This document shows positions 52,432 through 62,908 of a stretch of DNA of 64,000 nt, piece after piece. Every line of letters begins with the position of its first letter. The stretch's first letter is position 1. Position numbers and translations under genes: made by a program. This DNA comes from SpSt-1165 sp964391725 (GTDB taxonomy: Bacteria > Chloroflexota > Anaerolineae > Anaerolineales > Anaerolineaceae), in assembly GCA_964391725.1 (NCBI GenBank), contig CAYMNB010000001.1:62001-126000 (forward strand). Direction: 5' to 3'. The notes beneath the pieces are model-generated. The model was given only the letters and a program-made list of their open reading frames with translations. It did not search any database and was not told the origin of the DNA.

Positions 52432-55425
52432 ATGAATGAAGCCATGAACTTCCAGAATATCATCCTCGAACTGCAGAGGTTTTGGGGATCCCACGGATGT
52501 ATGATCGCCCAACCTTACTACACCCAGGTTGGGGCTGGCACCTATAATCCTGCCACCTATTTGCGGGTTTTGGGACCTGAACCCTGGAATGTCGGCTACG
52601 TAGAACCTTCAATTCGCCCCGACGATGGACGCTATGGCGAGAATCCAAACCGCCTCCAGCAGCACTTTCAATTCCAAGTCATCTTAAAACCAGATCCCGG
52701 CAATCCGCAAGAATTATATCTTCAGTCATTACTCGCCATTGGCATCGATCCCGCCCATCACGATATCCGATTTGTGGAAGACAATTGGACCTCCCCCGCC
52801 TTAGGCGCCTGGGGGTTGGGCTGGGAAGTCTGGCTTGATGGCCAGGAGATCACCCAATTCACTTATTTTCAACAGGCAGGCGGTATTGTACTCGATCCGG
52901 TCTCGGTAGAAATTACCTATGGCCTTGAACGCATTGCTATGGTGCTGCAGAATGTCCGTAATTTCCGTGACATCAACTTCAATGACCAGCGCACCTATGG
53001 TGACCTGTTCCTGCAGGCTGAAATCGAACACAGCACCTACTACTTTGACACAGCCAATGTAGATCATATCCGAAAAATGTATGACCTGTTTGAAGCCGAA
53101 GCAGATGTATGCCTTAAAAAGGGGTTGGTTTTGCCTGCCCATGACAATGTCCTTAAATGCAGTCACACCTTCAACATCCTTGACACGCGCGGTGCCATTG
53201 GTGTCACTGAACGGCAACATTTCTTTGGCCGCATGCGCGACCTGTCACGCCGTGTGGCAGAAGCCTATCTGGCGCAGCGTGAAGGTATGGGATTTCCCTG
53301 GCTTTCTACTTCACGGCAAGAAAAACACGCCTCGCAAAGCCCGATCAATGACACCCAAACCAGTCAGTCGGCTGATTTCATCCTTGAGATTGGCACCGAA
53401 GAATTACCCGCTGAAGACCTGCGCTCTGCCCTGGCGCAAACCCAAACCCTGACTGATGAGATGATGAAAAATGCCCGCCTTGGTTTCTCCTCGCTGAAAG
53501 TCGAAGGTACACCTCGCAGGATCGTTGTCCGCATCTATGATTTAGCCGCCCAGCAGGAAGATGAGGAGCTGCTGGTCAAGGGCCCTCCCGCCAAAGTCGC
53601 TTTTGACAACGATGGCAAACCCACCAAAGCCGCCATCGGGTTTGCTCGCGGCAAAAATATTCCGATCGAATCACTCGAACCGCAGGAAATAGATGGCGGC
53701 GTGTATGCTGTGGCAACCATCCACCAAACCGGCAAACCCGCAGCAGAAGTTCTGCCGCCCCTGCTTGAAACCTTAATTGACAGCATCAAATTCACCAAAT
53801 CCATGCGCTGGAACGCCAGCAACAAGGCTTTTTCGAGGCCGGTGCGCTGGCTGCTTTGCCTGCACGGTACCCAAGTCATCCCCTGTTCTTTTGCGGGCTG
53901 CCAATCAGCCCGCAGCACCCGTGGATTGCGTTTTAGTGAAAACGAATACCAGCAAGTAGCCAGTATAGAAGAGTATGATTCCTTTGTCCGGGAACAGGGC
54001 ATCATTTTAGATCCTGCCAAACGCAAAGAAACCATCCGGCAGCAAGTAGCAGTCCTGCTCGACTCCCTTGATGCTTTGCCGGAAATCGACAATGCTTTGC
54101 TTGAGGAAGTCACCAACCTGGTGGAAAAACCCACCGCCTTCATCGGCAGATTTGAAGAAGCCTCCCTGGCACTCCCGCCTGAGGTATTAATCTCAGTGAT
54201 GAAGAAACACCAACGCTATTTCCCGGTGAAAGACGGCAACAAACGCCTTATGAATGCCTTCATCGCTGTTCGTAACGGCAGTGATGAAAACATCGCCTCC
54301 GTGGTCGATGGCAATGAACAGGTCGTTCGTGCGCGCTTTGCTGATGCCGCCTTCTTCATTACAGAGGACTGTAAGGAATCGCTGGAATCCTACTTGCCTG
54401 CACTCGAAAAGTTAACCTTCCAGCTCAAGTTAGGCTCCATGCTTGATAAAACCCGCCGCATCGAATCGATCGCCGAAACCCTGATTGCACATATTCCTGG
54501 GGCTGAGACGCATAGAGAGGTCATTCAAAGAGCTTCTCACCTTTGTAAAGCTGACCTGGTAACCCAGATGGTGATTGAAATGACTTCGCTGCAAGGCATC
54601 ATGGGCCGCTATTACGCCCTTCATTCGGGCGAAACACAAGAGGTGGCAACTGCCATTTACGAGCACTACCTGCCAACCAGTCAGGGTGGCGACGTTGCAG
54701 CAAGTATTGCTGGCAAAGTGATTGGCCTGGCTGACAAGCTGGATTCGCTGGTGGGGTTGTTTGCCGCAGGCCTGGCCCCCACTGGCACCAAAGACCCCTT
54801 CGCCTTGCGCCGCTCTGCTATCACCCTGATCCAGACCTTGATCGAAACTGACACATCGCTGGATTTGAGCAAAGCCATTGACATTGCAGCCAGCAGGCAA
54901 CCGATCGAAGTAACCGCCGAAGTCAAAGAACAGGTAGCTGCTTTTATTGCAGGACGTTTGAAGAACTACCTGCTTGAGGCCGGCATCCGTTACGATGTTG
55001 TGGACGCCATCCTTGCCGCCCAGACCAATGATCCGGCTGGCGCCTATCAATCTTGCCTGGCCTTGGGCCGCTGGACATCTCATGACAACTGGCAAGAAAT
55101 CCTGCCCGCCTATTCCCGCTGTGTGCGCATCACCCGTGGTATCGGCGAAGTGTACAATCTGGATGAAAACAGGTTGGCAGAAGCAGCAGAACACCAACTA
55201 TTTGCCGCTCTACAGCAGGCTGAAAAGGTTGTTGCCGAACAACCCACCGTCGATGGCTTTTTTACCGCCCTTCTGGCAATGGTTCCCCACATCAACCAGT
55301 TTTTCGACAGCGTGCTGGTGATGGACGAAGACATGACTGTCCGCAGTAACCGGCTTGCCTTATTGCAGCACATCAGCCAGCTGACTGAAAACATCATGGT
55401 CCTTTCTTATATGGAGGGTTTTTAA
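52432..55425 (+). CDS. glyQS: Glycyl-tRNA synthetase, fused alpha and beta subunits
   Basis: Charges tRNA-Gly. 997 aa: residues 1-295 are the alpha catalytic subunit (ILELQRFWGSHGCMIAQPY, YVEPSIRPDDGRYGENPNR), a short polar linker (about 296-318) follows, and 319-997 is the beta subunit (LEIGTEELPAEDL, the HD-like region around HLCKADLVTQMV, and the C-terminal anticodon domain). Most bacteria with this type encode GlyQ and GlyS separately; fusions are known from Chlamydiae and plastids. A TATAAT at 52361-52366 is a likely -10. There is no T-box leader in the 90-base gap. Confidence 0.95.
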   Translation: MNEAMNFQNIILELQRFWGSHGCMIAQPYYTQVGAGTYNPATYLRVLGPEPWNVGYVEPSIRPDDGRYGENPNRLQQHFQFQVILKPDPGNPQELYLQSLLAIGIDPAHHDIRFVEDNWTSPALGAWGLGWEVWLDGQEITQFTYFQQAGGIVLDPVSVEITYGLERIAMVLQNVRNFRDINFNDQRTYGDLFLQAEIEHSTYYFDTANVDHIRKMYDLFEAEADVCLKKGLVLPAHDNVLKCSHTFNILDTRGAIGVTERQHFFGRMRDLSRRVAEAYLAQREGMGFPWLSTSRQEKHASQSPINDTQTSQSADFILEIGTEELPAEDLRSALAQTQTLTDEMMKNARLGFSSLKVEGTPRRIVVRIYDLAAQQEDEELLVKGPPAKVAFDNDGKPTKAAIGFARGKNIPIESLEPQEIDGGVYAVATIHQTGKPAAEVLPPLLETLIDSIKFTKSMRWNASNKAFSRPVRWLLCLHGTQVIPCSFAGCQSARSTRGLRFSENEYQQVASIEEYDSFVREQGIILDPAKRKETIRQQVAVLLDSLDALPEIDNALLEEVTNLVEKPTAFIGRFEEASLALPPEVLISVMKKHQRYFPVKDGNKRLMNAFIAVRNGSDENIASVVDGNEQVVRARFADAAFFITEDCKESLESYLPALEKLTFQLKLGSMLDKTRRIESIAETLIAHIPGAETHREVIQRASHLCKADLVTQMVIEMTSLQGIMGRYYALHSGETQEVATAIYEHYLPTSQGGDVAASIAGKVIGLADKLDSLVGLFAAGLAPTGTKDPFALRRSAITLIQTLIETDTSLDLSKAIDIAASRQPIEVTAEVKEQVAAFIAGRLKNYLLEAGIRYDVVDAILAAQTNDPAGAYQSCLALGRWTSHDNWQEILPAYSRCVRITRGIGEVYNLDENRLAEAAEHQLFAALQQAEKVVAEQPTVDGFFTALLAMVPHINQFFDSVLVMDEDMTVRSNRLALLQHISQLTENIMVLSYMEGF

Positions 55426-55498
55426 GAGATTTTCTGTTTATGGGGCAATTCGATTACAATCTAAATGTACCATTCACCCAAGGGAGCCAACCGAGTAG

Positions 55499-57409
55499 AT
55501 GAGCACCGTTGATGAGATCAAAGATCGACTGAACATTGTCGATGTCATATCTGAGAATGTCAAATTACGGCGTTCTGGTTCTTCCTATTCCGGCTTCTGC
55601 CCGTTCCACGATAACAAACGCACCCCGGCTCTGGCAGTCTTCGCTGAAACCGGCACCTGGCATTGTTTTGGCTGCGGCGAAGGCGGTGATGTATTCTCCT
55701 ACCTGATGAAGCGTGAAGGCTGGGATTTTCGTGAAACCCTCGAATACCTCGCCAAGCGCACCGGTGTGCAACTGGAAGCCCCCAGCCCCCAGCAAAAAGA
55801 GCAGCAGGAAGTGTATGCCAACCAGCGAGATCTGCTGGAAGCAGCGGTTTTGTACTTCCAACATGCTTTGTTGAACACCAATGAGGGTGCCCAGGCAAAG
55901 GCTTACCTCACCGACCGCGGCGTGTCTGACCAATCCATTCAACAATTCGGCCTGGGTTTTGCCCCTGATGCCTGGGACGGCCTTATGACCCACTTCAAGA
56001 ACCAGGGATACGATCTGGAGACCTTGCAGGAAGTCGGGTTGGTGACCTACAACCAGGACCGCGGCAGCCATTATGATCGTTTCCGCAACCGCCTCATGTT
56101 TCCCATTCGCGATGCCCGCGGCAGAATGACCGGCTTTGGCGCCCGCACGCTTGACCCGGAGGGCATCCCCAAGTATCTGAATTCACCGCAAACTGACTTA
56201 TTCAACAAAGGCAATCTCCTGTACGGCCTCGACCTTGCGCGCCGCGCCATCCGCGAAAAAGACCAGGTTGTGATCGTGGAAGGTTACCTGGATGTCATTG
56301 TTCCTTTCCAGGCAGGATTTGAAAATATCGTCTCCCCCATGGGAACAGCCCTCAGCCCGCATCATCTGCGCATACTGAAAAATATGACCCAGAATATCGT
56401 GCTTGCCCTTGACCCGGATGCCGCTGGAGAAAAAGCCACCATGCGCGGTCTGGATGTCGCCCGTGAAACCCTCGACCATGAACAGGAAATGGTCTTTGAT
56501 GCACGTGGATTATTGCGTTATGAAGCCCGTCTGCAAGCCGATATCCGCGTGGTGCAGCTGCCAGAAGGGCTTGACCCGGACGAAATCATCCTGCGCAACC
56601 CTGAAGAGTGGCAGCAGTTGATTGACAAAGCCAGGCCGATTGTCATCCATGTGATGGAAACGCTGGCAAGCGAACAGGACATCACAGATCCAAAAATTAA
56701 AGGAAAAATCGCCGCCCAGGTGCTGCCGCTCATCGAAGATGTCGCCAACCCGGTTGAACGCGAAGATTACCGCCAGCGCCTCGCGCGATTATTGCAGGTG
56801 GATGAACGTTCCCTGATCTCAACTGCCCCGCCAACCCAAAGCCGCACACGTTGGTCACGACGGCAACCTTCACCCTCGCAAGTGGTGGCTTCCAAACAAG
56901 AACTCCCCCAAAAAGACGGCACACTACCTAATCAACTGGAGAAGCACAGCCTGCAGTTGTTGCTGCGTAACCCCGAAGCATTGATTCAATTGGATCGCTG
57001 GCTGCAAACCCATCACCTCCCACGCCTTTCGCCCGATGATTTCCACGAGATCATTCATCAACGTATCGCCGATCTGATCCAACGGTCGTTGGTGCAGGAC
57101 GAAATAGAACCCGACCTCTTTATCGAGAATGAATTGGAAGAAGACGAAGTGCTGCAGCCTGTTGTCGCAGCCATGATGGTTGAGTTCAGCCTTGGTGAAC
57201 CCTCACCACGGCAACTTCTGACCAATCTGATCAGAACCTTCACCCGTTTACGCATGTACTACAGCACCCAATACCTGAATCAACTCAAATTCTTGATGCA
57301 AGAGGTAGAAAATACCGAAAATTATAAGGATTTTCAGCAGACACTGTTGCAAGAAACGGTAAAAAAGAGTCGTCTTGACAAAGCTTTTCGCGAAAATATC
57401 ATCATCTAA
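55499..57409 (+). CDS. dnaG: DNA primase
   Basis: Makes RNA primers at the replication fork. 636 aa: N-terminal CHC2 zinc finger (FCPFH and WHCFGCG, about residues 36-65), catalytic core with RGRMTGFGAR and Toprim (IVEGYLDVI, ALDPDAAGEKA), and a C-terminal helical region for DnaB binding. TACAAT at 55455-55460 could be a -10 for this gene. It is followed after 103 bases by rpoD, the classical macromolecular synthesis order, but rpsU is not upstream; glyQS is. Confidence 0.96.
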   Translation: MSTVDEIKDRLNIVDVISENVKLRRSGSSYSGFCPFHDNKRTPALAVFAETGTWHCFGCGEGGDVFSYLMKREGWDFRETLEYLAKRTGVQLEAPSPQQKEQQEVYANQRDLLEAAVLYFQHALLNTNEGAQAKAYLTDRGVSDQSIQQFGLGFAPDAWDGLMTHFKNQGYDLETLQEVGLVTYNQDRGSHYDRFRNRLMFPIRDARGRMTGFGARTLDPEGIPKYLNSPQTDLFNKGNLLYGLDLARRAIREKDQVVIVEGYLDVIVPFQAGFENIVSPMGTALSPHHLRILKNMTQNIVLALDPDAAGEKATMRGLDVARETLDHEQEMVFDARGLLRYEARLQADIRVVQLPEGLDPDEIILRNPEEWQQLIDKARPIVIHVMETLASEQDITDPKIKGKIAAQVLPLIEDVANPVEREDYRQRLARLLQVDERSLISTAPPTQSRTRWSRRQPSPSQVVASKQELPQKDGTLPNQLEKHSLQLLLRNPEALIQLDRWLQTHHLPRLSPDDFHEIIHQRIADLIQRSLVQDEIEPDLFIENELEEDEVLQPVVAAMMVEFSLGEPSPRQLLTNLIRTFTRLRMYYSTQYLNQLKFLMQEVENTENYKDFQQTLLQETVKKSRLDKAFRENIII

Positions 57410-57512
57410 TCCGGTGTAGTGTGGTATAGTATTAGCATTGTCTGCAACAATAATTCTTTCAACACCCTGTTCCGAGGGTATATTCCTGTTGACATAGTTC
57501 TGGGAGAAGACC

Positions 57513-59057
<1,545 letters not shown>

Positions 59058-59072
59058 GCCCGACTGTTGGTA

Positions 59073-59102
59073 TTGTAATAGTCGCCACTCATTTTGTACA
59101 AT
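59073..59102 (+). promoter_or_regulatory. Promoter of the lipoprotein gene
   Basis: TTGTAA (59073-59078), an 18-base spacer and TACAAT (59097-59102), about 28 bases before the ATG. Confidence 0.55.
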
Positions 59103-59130
59103 CAAACCAACAATAAAAAAGGTAGGATCT

Positions 59131-60288
59131 ATGAAAACAACAAACATCTTACTTAGCCTCTTACTATCTCTCAGCCTGGCCCTGTCTGGTTGCAACCTTC
59201 TTGGGCAATTAACCCCGCAGGAACCTTCACCTCAACCACCAACCCAGACAGAGGCTGCTACAGAGGAACTGATTCCATTGGTCACCTACACACCTACGGA
59301 TGAGCCGGAAGATACCCCAACAGAAACCCCGGTAGCCGCCACCGAAATTCCACCTTTGGTTGAGGAGGCGCCAATTTCCATTGAAAACTACCAGCATTTG
59401 GCGGTCGTCGAGCAGGTCCCCAGCGAGAATCCCGAAGAGATTGCCTGGGCAGATTCCCCCGATGAACCACTCTCGGTGATCACAGGACACCAGATCATCA
59501 CCTACGACCAGGCCACCTTGGAAGAATTATTAGCCAGCACACTGCCCGAAGAGATGATGGTCTACGAGATCAGCCCGTTCGGAAATTTCATTGCTGTTAC
59601 CAACGACATGATGACCGTTCAGATCCTGGATGCGCGCACACTTGACCTGCACATCGTCATTGACCCGCAAACACCGATCAACAATGTCCACTTCTCACCC
59701 GATGAGACCAGAGTGTTGATCTCCTCGATGGACGAATGGGCAGCGATTGAGGCGGACATCGATACGGGCGCCATTCTACAGACCTATCGCGGATTTGAAA
59801 CAGCAGCCCCTGTGTACGATGTCGTCTACAGCCACTACACCGATGATATCGTGTGGATTGCACGCGGCACTGCCCAGGTGCAAAATCGTACCAGTCAGGC
59901 CATGTCAGCCATATTCGGCCACGAAGATTGGATCAGTTCATTCTCCATTGACCCCGCGCGCCAATTTTTGGCCATCGGCACCGCCAAAACCACCGAATCT
60001 GGCTATGAACCGGGTATTCAGCTGTGGGATCTCAATACCGGCAGCCAGGGACGCTTCATCGCAAGCACCAACCTGCCGAATGCACTCTTCTTTGCCAACG
60101 ATGGCAGTGTGTTACTCGGCACTGACGGCGCTAACCTTAATGTGTGGGATCCTGACAACGGGCAACTACTGCAGAGCTTCAGCGGGCATCTCGAATCCAT
60201 CTACCGCGCAGTGCTCTCTCCTGACGGCGGATCGGTTTTGACTGTATCCTTTGACGAGCAAATGATCCTGTGGCAGCTGCGCCCTTAA
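59131..60288 (+). CDS. Lipoprotein with WD40-like beta-propeller
   Basis: 385 aa. Signal peptide with lipobox LALSGC (Cys about residue 21), then a Thr/Pro/Glu-rich linker (about 22-75) typical of surface display, then repeats such as IQLWDLNTGSQGRFIAS, LNVWDPDNGQLLQSF and HLESIYRAVLSPDGGSVL, which match WD40-type blades. It probably binds a protein or glycan at the cell surface. The upstream in-frame extension is rejected because the lipobox fixes the start. It ends three bases from the convergent peptidase stop. Confidence 0.85.
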   Translation: MKTTNILLSLLLSLSLALSGCNLLGQLTPQEPSPQPPTQTEAATEELIPLVTYTPTDEPEDTPTETPVAATEIPPLVEEAPISIENYQHLAVVEQVPSENPEEIAWADSPDEPLSVITGHQIITYDQATLEELLASTLPEEMMVYEISPFGNFIAVTNDMMTVQILDARTLDLHIVIDPQTPINNVHFSPDETRVLISSMDEWAAIEADIDTGAILQTYRGFETAAPVYDVVYSHYTDDIVWIARGTAQVQNRTSQAMSAIFGHEDWISSFSIDPARQFLAIGTAKTTESGYEPGIQLWDLNTGSQGRFIASTNLPNALFFANDGSVLLGTDGANLNVWDPDNGQLLQSFSGHLESIYRAVLSPDGGSVLTVSFDEQMILWQLRP

Positions 60289-60291
60289 CCG

Positions 60292-62333
60292 TCAGATAAA
60301 AAGCACATGTTTCATCAAAAAAGCTTCCACGGTCGCTAAATAATCTTCGATGGTTTCAGCCTTGCGAAAGCCATGCCCTTCACCTTCATACACCTTGTAG
60401 ATATGTGGCACATGATTCGCCCTTAAAGCCTGGACAATCGCATCCGACTGGATGGGCGGAACCACCTTATCTTCGTCTCCCTGGAAAACCGCTATCGGGT
60501 CTTTGATGCCATCGACATGATAGAGCGGTGACCAGGCCCGGTATTTTTCAGCGTCTTGCGGTAATGTGCCTACTAATGTGTCGGTGTAATGTAATTCGAA
60601 CTTGTNNNNNNNNNNNNNNNNNNNNNNNNNNNNNNNNNNNNNNNNNNNNNNNNNNNNNNNNNNNNNNNNNNNNNNNNNNNNNNNNNNNNNNNNNNNNNNN
60701 NNNNNGCGTCTTGCGGTAATGTGCCTACTAATGTGTCGGTGTAATGTAATTCGAACTTGTGGGTATCCTGCACCAGGGTGAAAAGATCACTGACGCCGTA
60801 TTTGCAAACGCCTGCTGCAAAGATACCGGGATGATGGGCGAGTGTATTCAACACCGTATACCCCCCGGCACTGCCGCCCATAATTACCAGTTTCTTCTCA
60901 TCCGCTAATTTTTGATTTACGAGCGCTTTTACACAACCCAGCACATCCTCAACATCAACCGCCCCCCATCTGCCCAACAGCGCGCGGCGGTAACTGCGTC
61001 CAAAGCCGGTACTGCCGCGGTAATTCAACTCCACCCAGGCGTACCCGCGTGAAGTAAAGTAGGAAGCCATTTCTGGAAAACGATTGTATTGCTGGCTGGT
61101 AGGGCCGCCATGAATCTGCACAATAGCAGGAGGCAGTCCATCACAGGTAAAATCGGGATTGGTCGGAGGGTAATATAACGCATTTACAGTCAAGCCGTCA
61201 CCGCCCTGCCAGGTTAGCGATTTAGGCGCTGAATAGTAATTCGCTGCGATCATCTCGGGGCTGGATCGCCGAATGATCCTCTGCTGCATGTCTTGAACAC
61301 CCACTATGCGGTCAGAGATATGCGGGCTTGATGCGATAAAAACCATCTCGGCAGTATCGGGTGACATTGTGAGTTGGTGCAGATAACTATATGGACTTGC
61401 TTCAATTTGCTGACGTTTTCCGGTTGCAACATTAACCTGCCACAATGTGCAGTTGCCATCGGTCATAGCAATGTAACAAAGATCTTCACCATTCGGATGC
61501 CAGGCAATCGCATGGTTTCCCTGCGCCCAGGCTGGTTTTGTAATCACCAGTCCGTCCTCACAAACCACGATGGTCATATCATCAGTTTGCAGGTCATAGA
61601 CAACCAGCGATTCCCATTCACCATCTTCGATAACAAAAGCCAGCTGGCTGCCATCGGGAGAGAAAGCGGGTTCGGCCACGGCTGTCCCCTCGTCACCGGC
61701 GATAATGCGTTTTTCGACCAGATGAGGTTGTTGGCTTTCCAAACCGCCCACCCTGCCCAATACCAGGCGTGTCCCCTCCCAGGGCATGTTGGGGTGGTCC
61801 CATTCGATCCAGGCAACATGCCCTCCGCCTGGCTGCCAGCAAGGTTGCATATAAAAATCTGCCCCCTGCGCCAATTTTTGCGGCCATTGCCTGCCATCAC
61901 TATCAACGATCCCCAACAGGTCTGTACTGCCATCAGAATACACAAAAACCACCCAGTTTCCATCGCACGAGATGGCGGGGCTGGCGGTATGGCCGAACCC
62001 TGGTGCAATCGGTCGCGGAAGGCCGCTTTTGAAATCCTTGCGGTAGAGGACACCGTTTTTGTCACAGAAAATGACAAAATTGCCCGCAGCAGAAAATTCA
62101 CCACCGCCGTAGCCAACGGTTCCGCGTACATTTTCATCGAACGTGATTTGCTGGGTTGCCTGTCCTTCCATCTGACGGAATAACCGCGTTGACCCGGATT
62201 CACTTTCTGCCCAGATCAACGAGCCATCACCCGCCCACTGCACGTCTGAAAGACGGATAGATGCCCCCAACAGGCGCGCTGAAATGGGGCTTTCCCACAA
62301 GCCAAACGGTTTGTTATTCTTTTGTTTCTGCAT
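60292..62333 (-). CDS. Prolyl-oligopeptidase family (S9) peptidase, split by an assembly gap
   Basis: Cytoplasmic serine peptidase: N-terminal propeller (about 20-370, repeats like PAFSPDGSQLAFV), then the alpha/beta hydrolase domain with Ser in GGSAGGYT, Asp in GDEDKVV and His in GEGHGF. The coding sequence crosses a 100-N gap flanked by two copies of the same 55 bases. Deleting the Ns and one copy (155 bases) joins LPQD to AEKYRAW in frame and gives 628 aa. The start at 62333 (MQKQKNNKPFG) is chosen because the upstream frame overlaps sixA. The ribosome site is weak. Confidence 0.88.
60551..60605. repeat. 55-base direct repeat, copy 1, left of gap
   Basis: Identical over 55 bases to 60706-60760 and touching the N run. 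Best explained as the shared end of two contigs. Confidence 0.95.
60606..60705. other. Scaffold gap of exactly 100 N
   Basis: A run of exactly 100 Ns, the conventional size for a gap of unknown length. The flanks are duplicates, so no sequence is probably missing. Confidence 0.97.
60706..60760. repeat. 55-base direct repeat, copy 2, right of gap
   Basis: Second copy of the 55-base sequence at 60551-60605, beginning directly after the N run. Confidence 0.95.
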
Positions 62334-62362
62334 AGTCAAGCTCACTTGCCTTTTCGATACTG

Positions 62363-62857
62363 CTACAGCTCTTTCGGACGCCAAATTTCACGCAGCTGCC
62401 CGATTTGTTCATCTTCATCGATGTCTTCCCAGGATTGGATCCCCAACTTGATCAAAGCCACAGAAGCTGTGGGCAGTGAATCAATTTCGCCAGTCAGCGT
62501 CTGTAGAAACGCTTCCAGGGATGGATTATGACCCACTACCATCACTTTTTTATAGGAATCAGGCAGATCCGCCAGCACATCGAAGAAATCTTCAATTTCT
62601 GCACCATAGAATTCATCGACAAATTCGACCAATTCTTCTTCAATGCCCAACTCATTCGCCAGGATTTCGATCGTCTCACGGGCGCGCACCGCAGGCGAAG
62701 AAAGCACAAATTCAGGAATCAGATCCTCTTCTTTCAGTACCTGGGCGATCCTCAGCATGTCCTTCCCACCCCGCTTTTTTAGCGGCCGTTGAAAATCCGA
62801 CAATGAAGAATCTTTCCAACTGGATTTAGCATGGCGCATCAATAAAAGCGTTTTCAT
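62363..62857 (-). CDS. sixA: SixA-like phosphohistidine phosphatase
   Basis: 164 aa histidine phosphatase of the RHG superfamily. The phosphohistidine motif is MRHAKSSW (Arg8, His9), with SSPAVRARET and VVGHNPSLE carrying the second Arg and His. In E. coli SixA dephosphorylates phosphohistidine in PTS/His-Asp relay proteins; the partner here is unknown. The acidic C-terminal stretch EDIDEDEQ is longer than usual. AGGAG precedes the ATG at 62857. It is followed 29 bases later by the S9 peptidase on the same strand. Confidence 0.9.
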   Translation of the reverse strand: MKTLLLMRHAKSSWKDSSLSDFQRPLKKRGGKDMLRIAQVLKEEDLIPEFVLSSPAVRARETIEILANELGIEEELVEFVDEFYGAEIEDFFDVLADLPDSYKKVMVVGHNPSLEAFLQTLTGEIDSLPTASVALIKLGIQSWEDIDEDEQIGQLREIWRPKEL

Positions 62858-62908
62858 CCTATGACTCCTATCTTGTATCTGGTTTACACTTATGTTACCA
62901 GAAAATGA

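Noticed and set aside
54430..55197. Minus-strand frame of 255 codons inside glyQS
   Set aside because: Shadow of the beta subunit coding region, with no recognisable protein features.
57489..57494. TTGACA just before rpoD
   Set aside because: A matching -10 would fall at or inside the rpoD start codon and no TATAAT-like box is there.
60528..60719. Plus-strand frame containing the N run
   Set aside because: Translation through Ns is meaningless; the real gene is the S9 peptidase on the minus strand.
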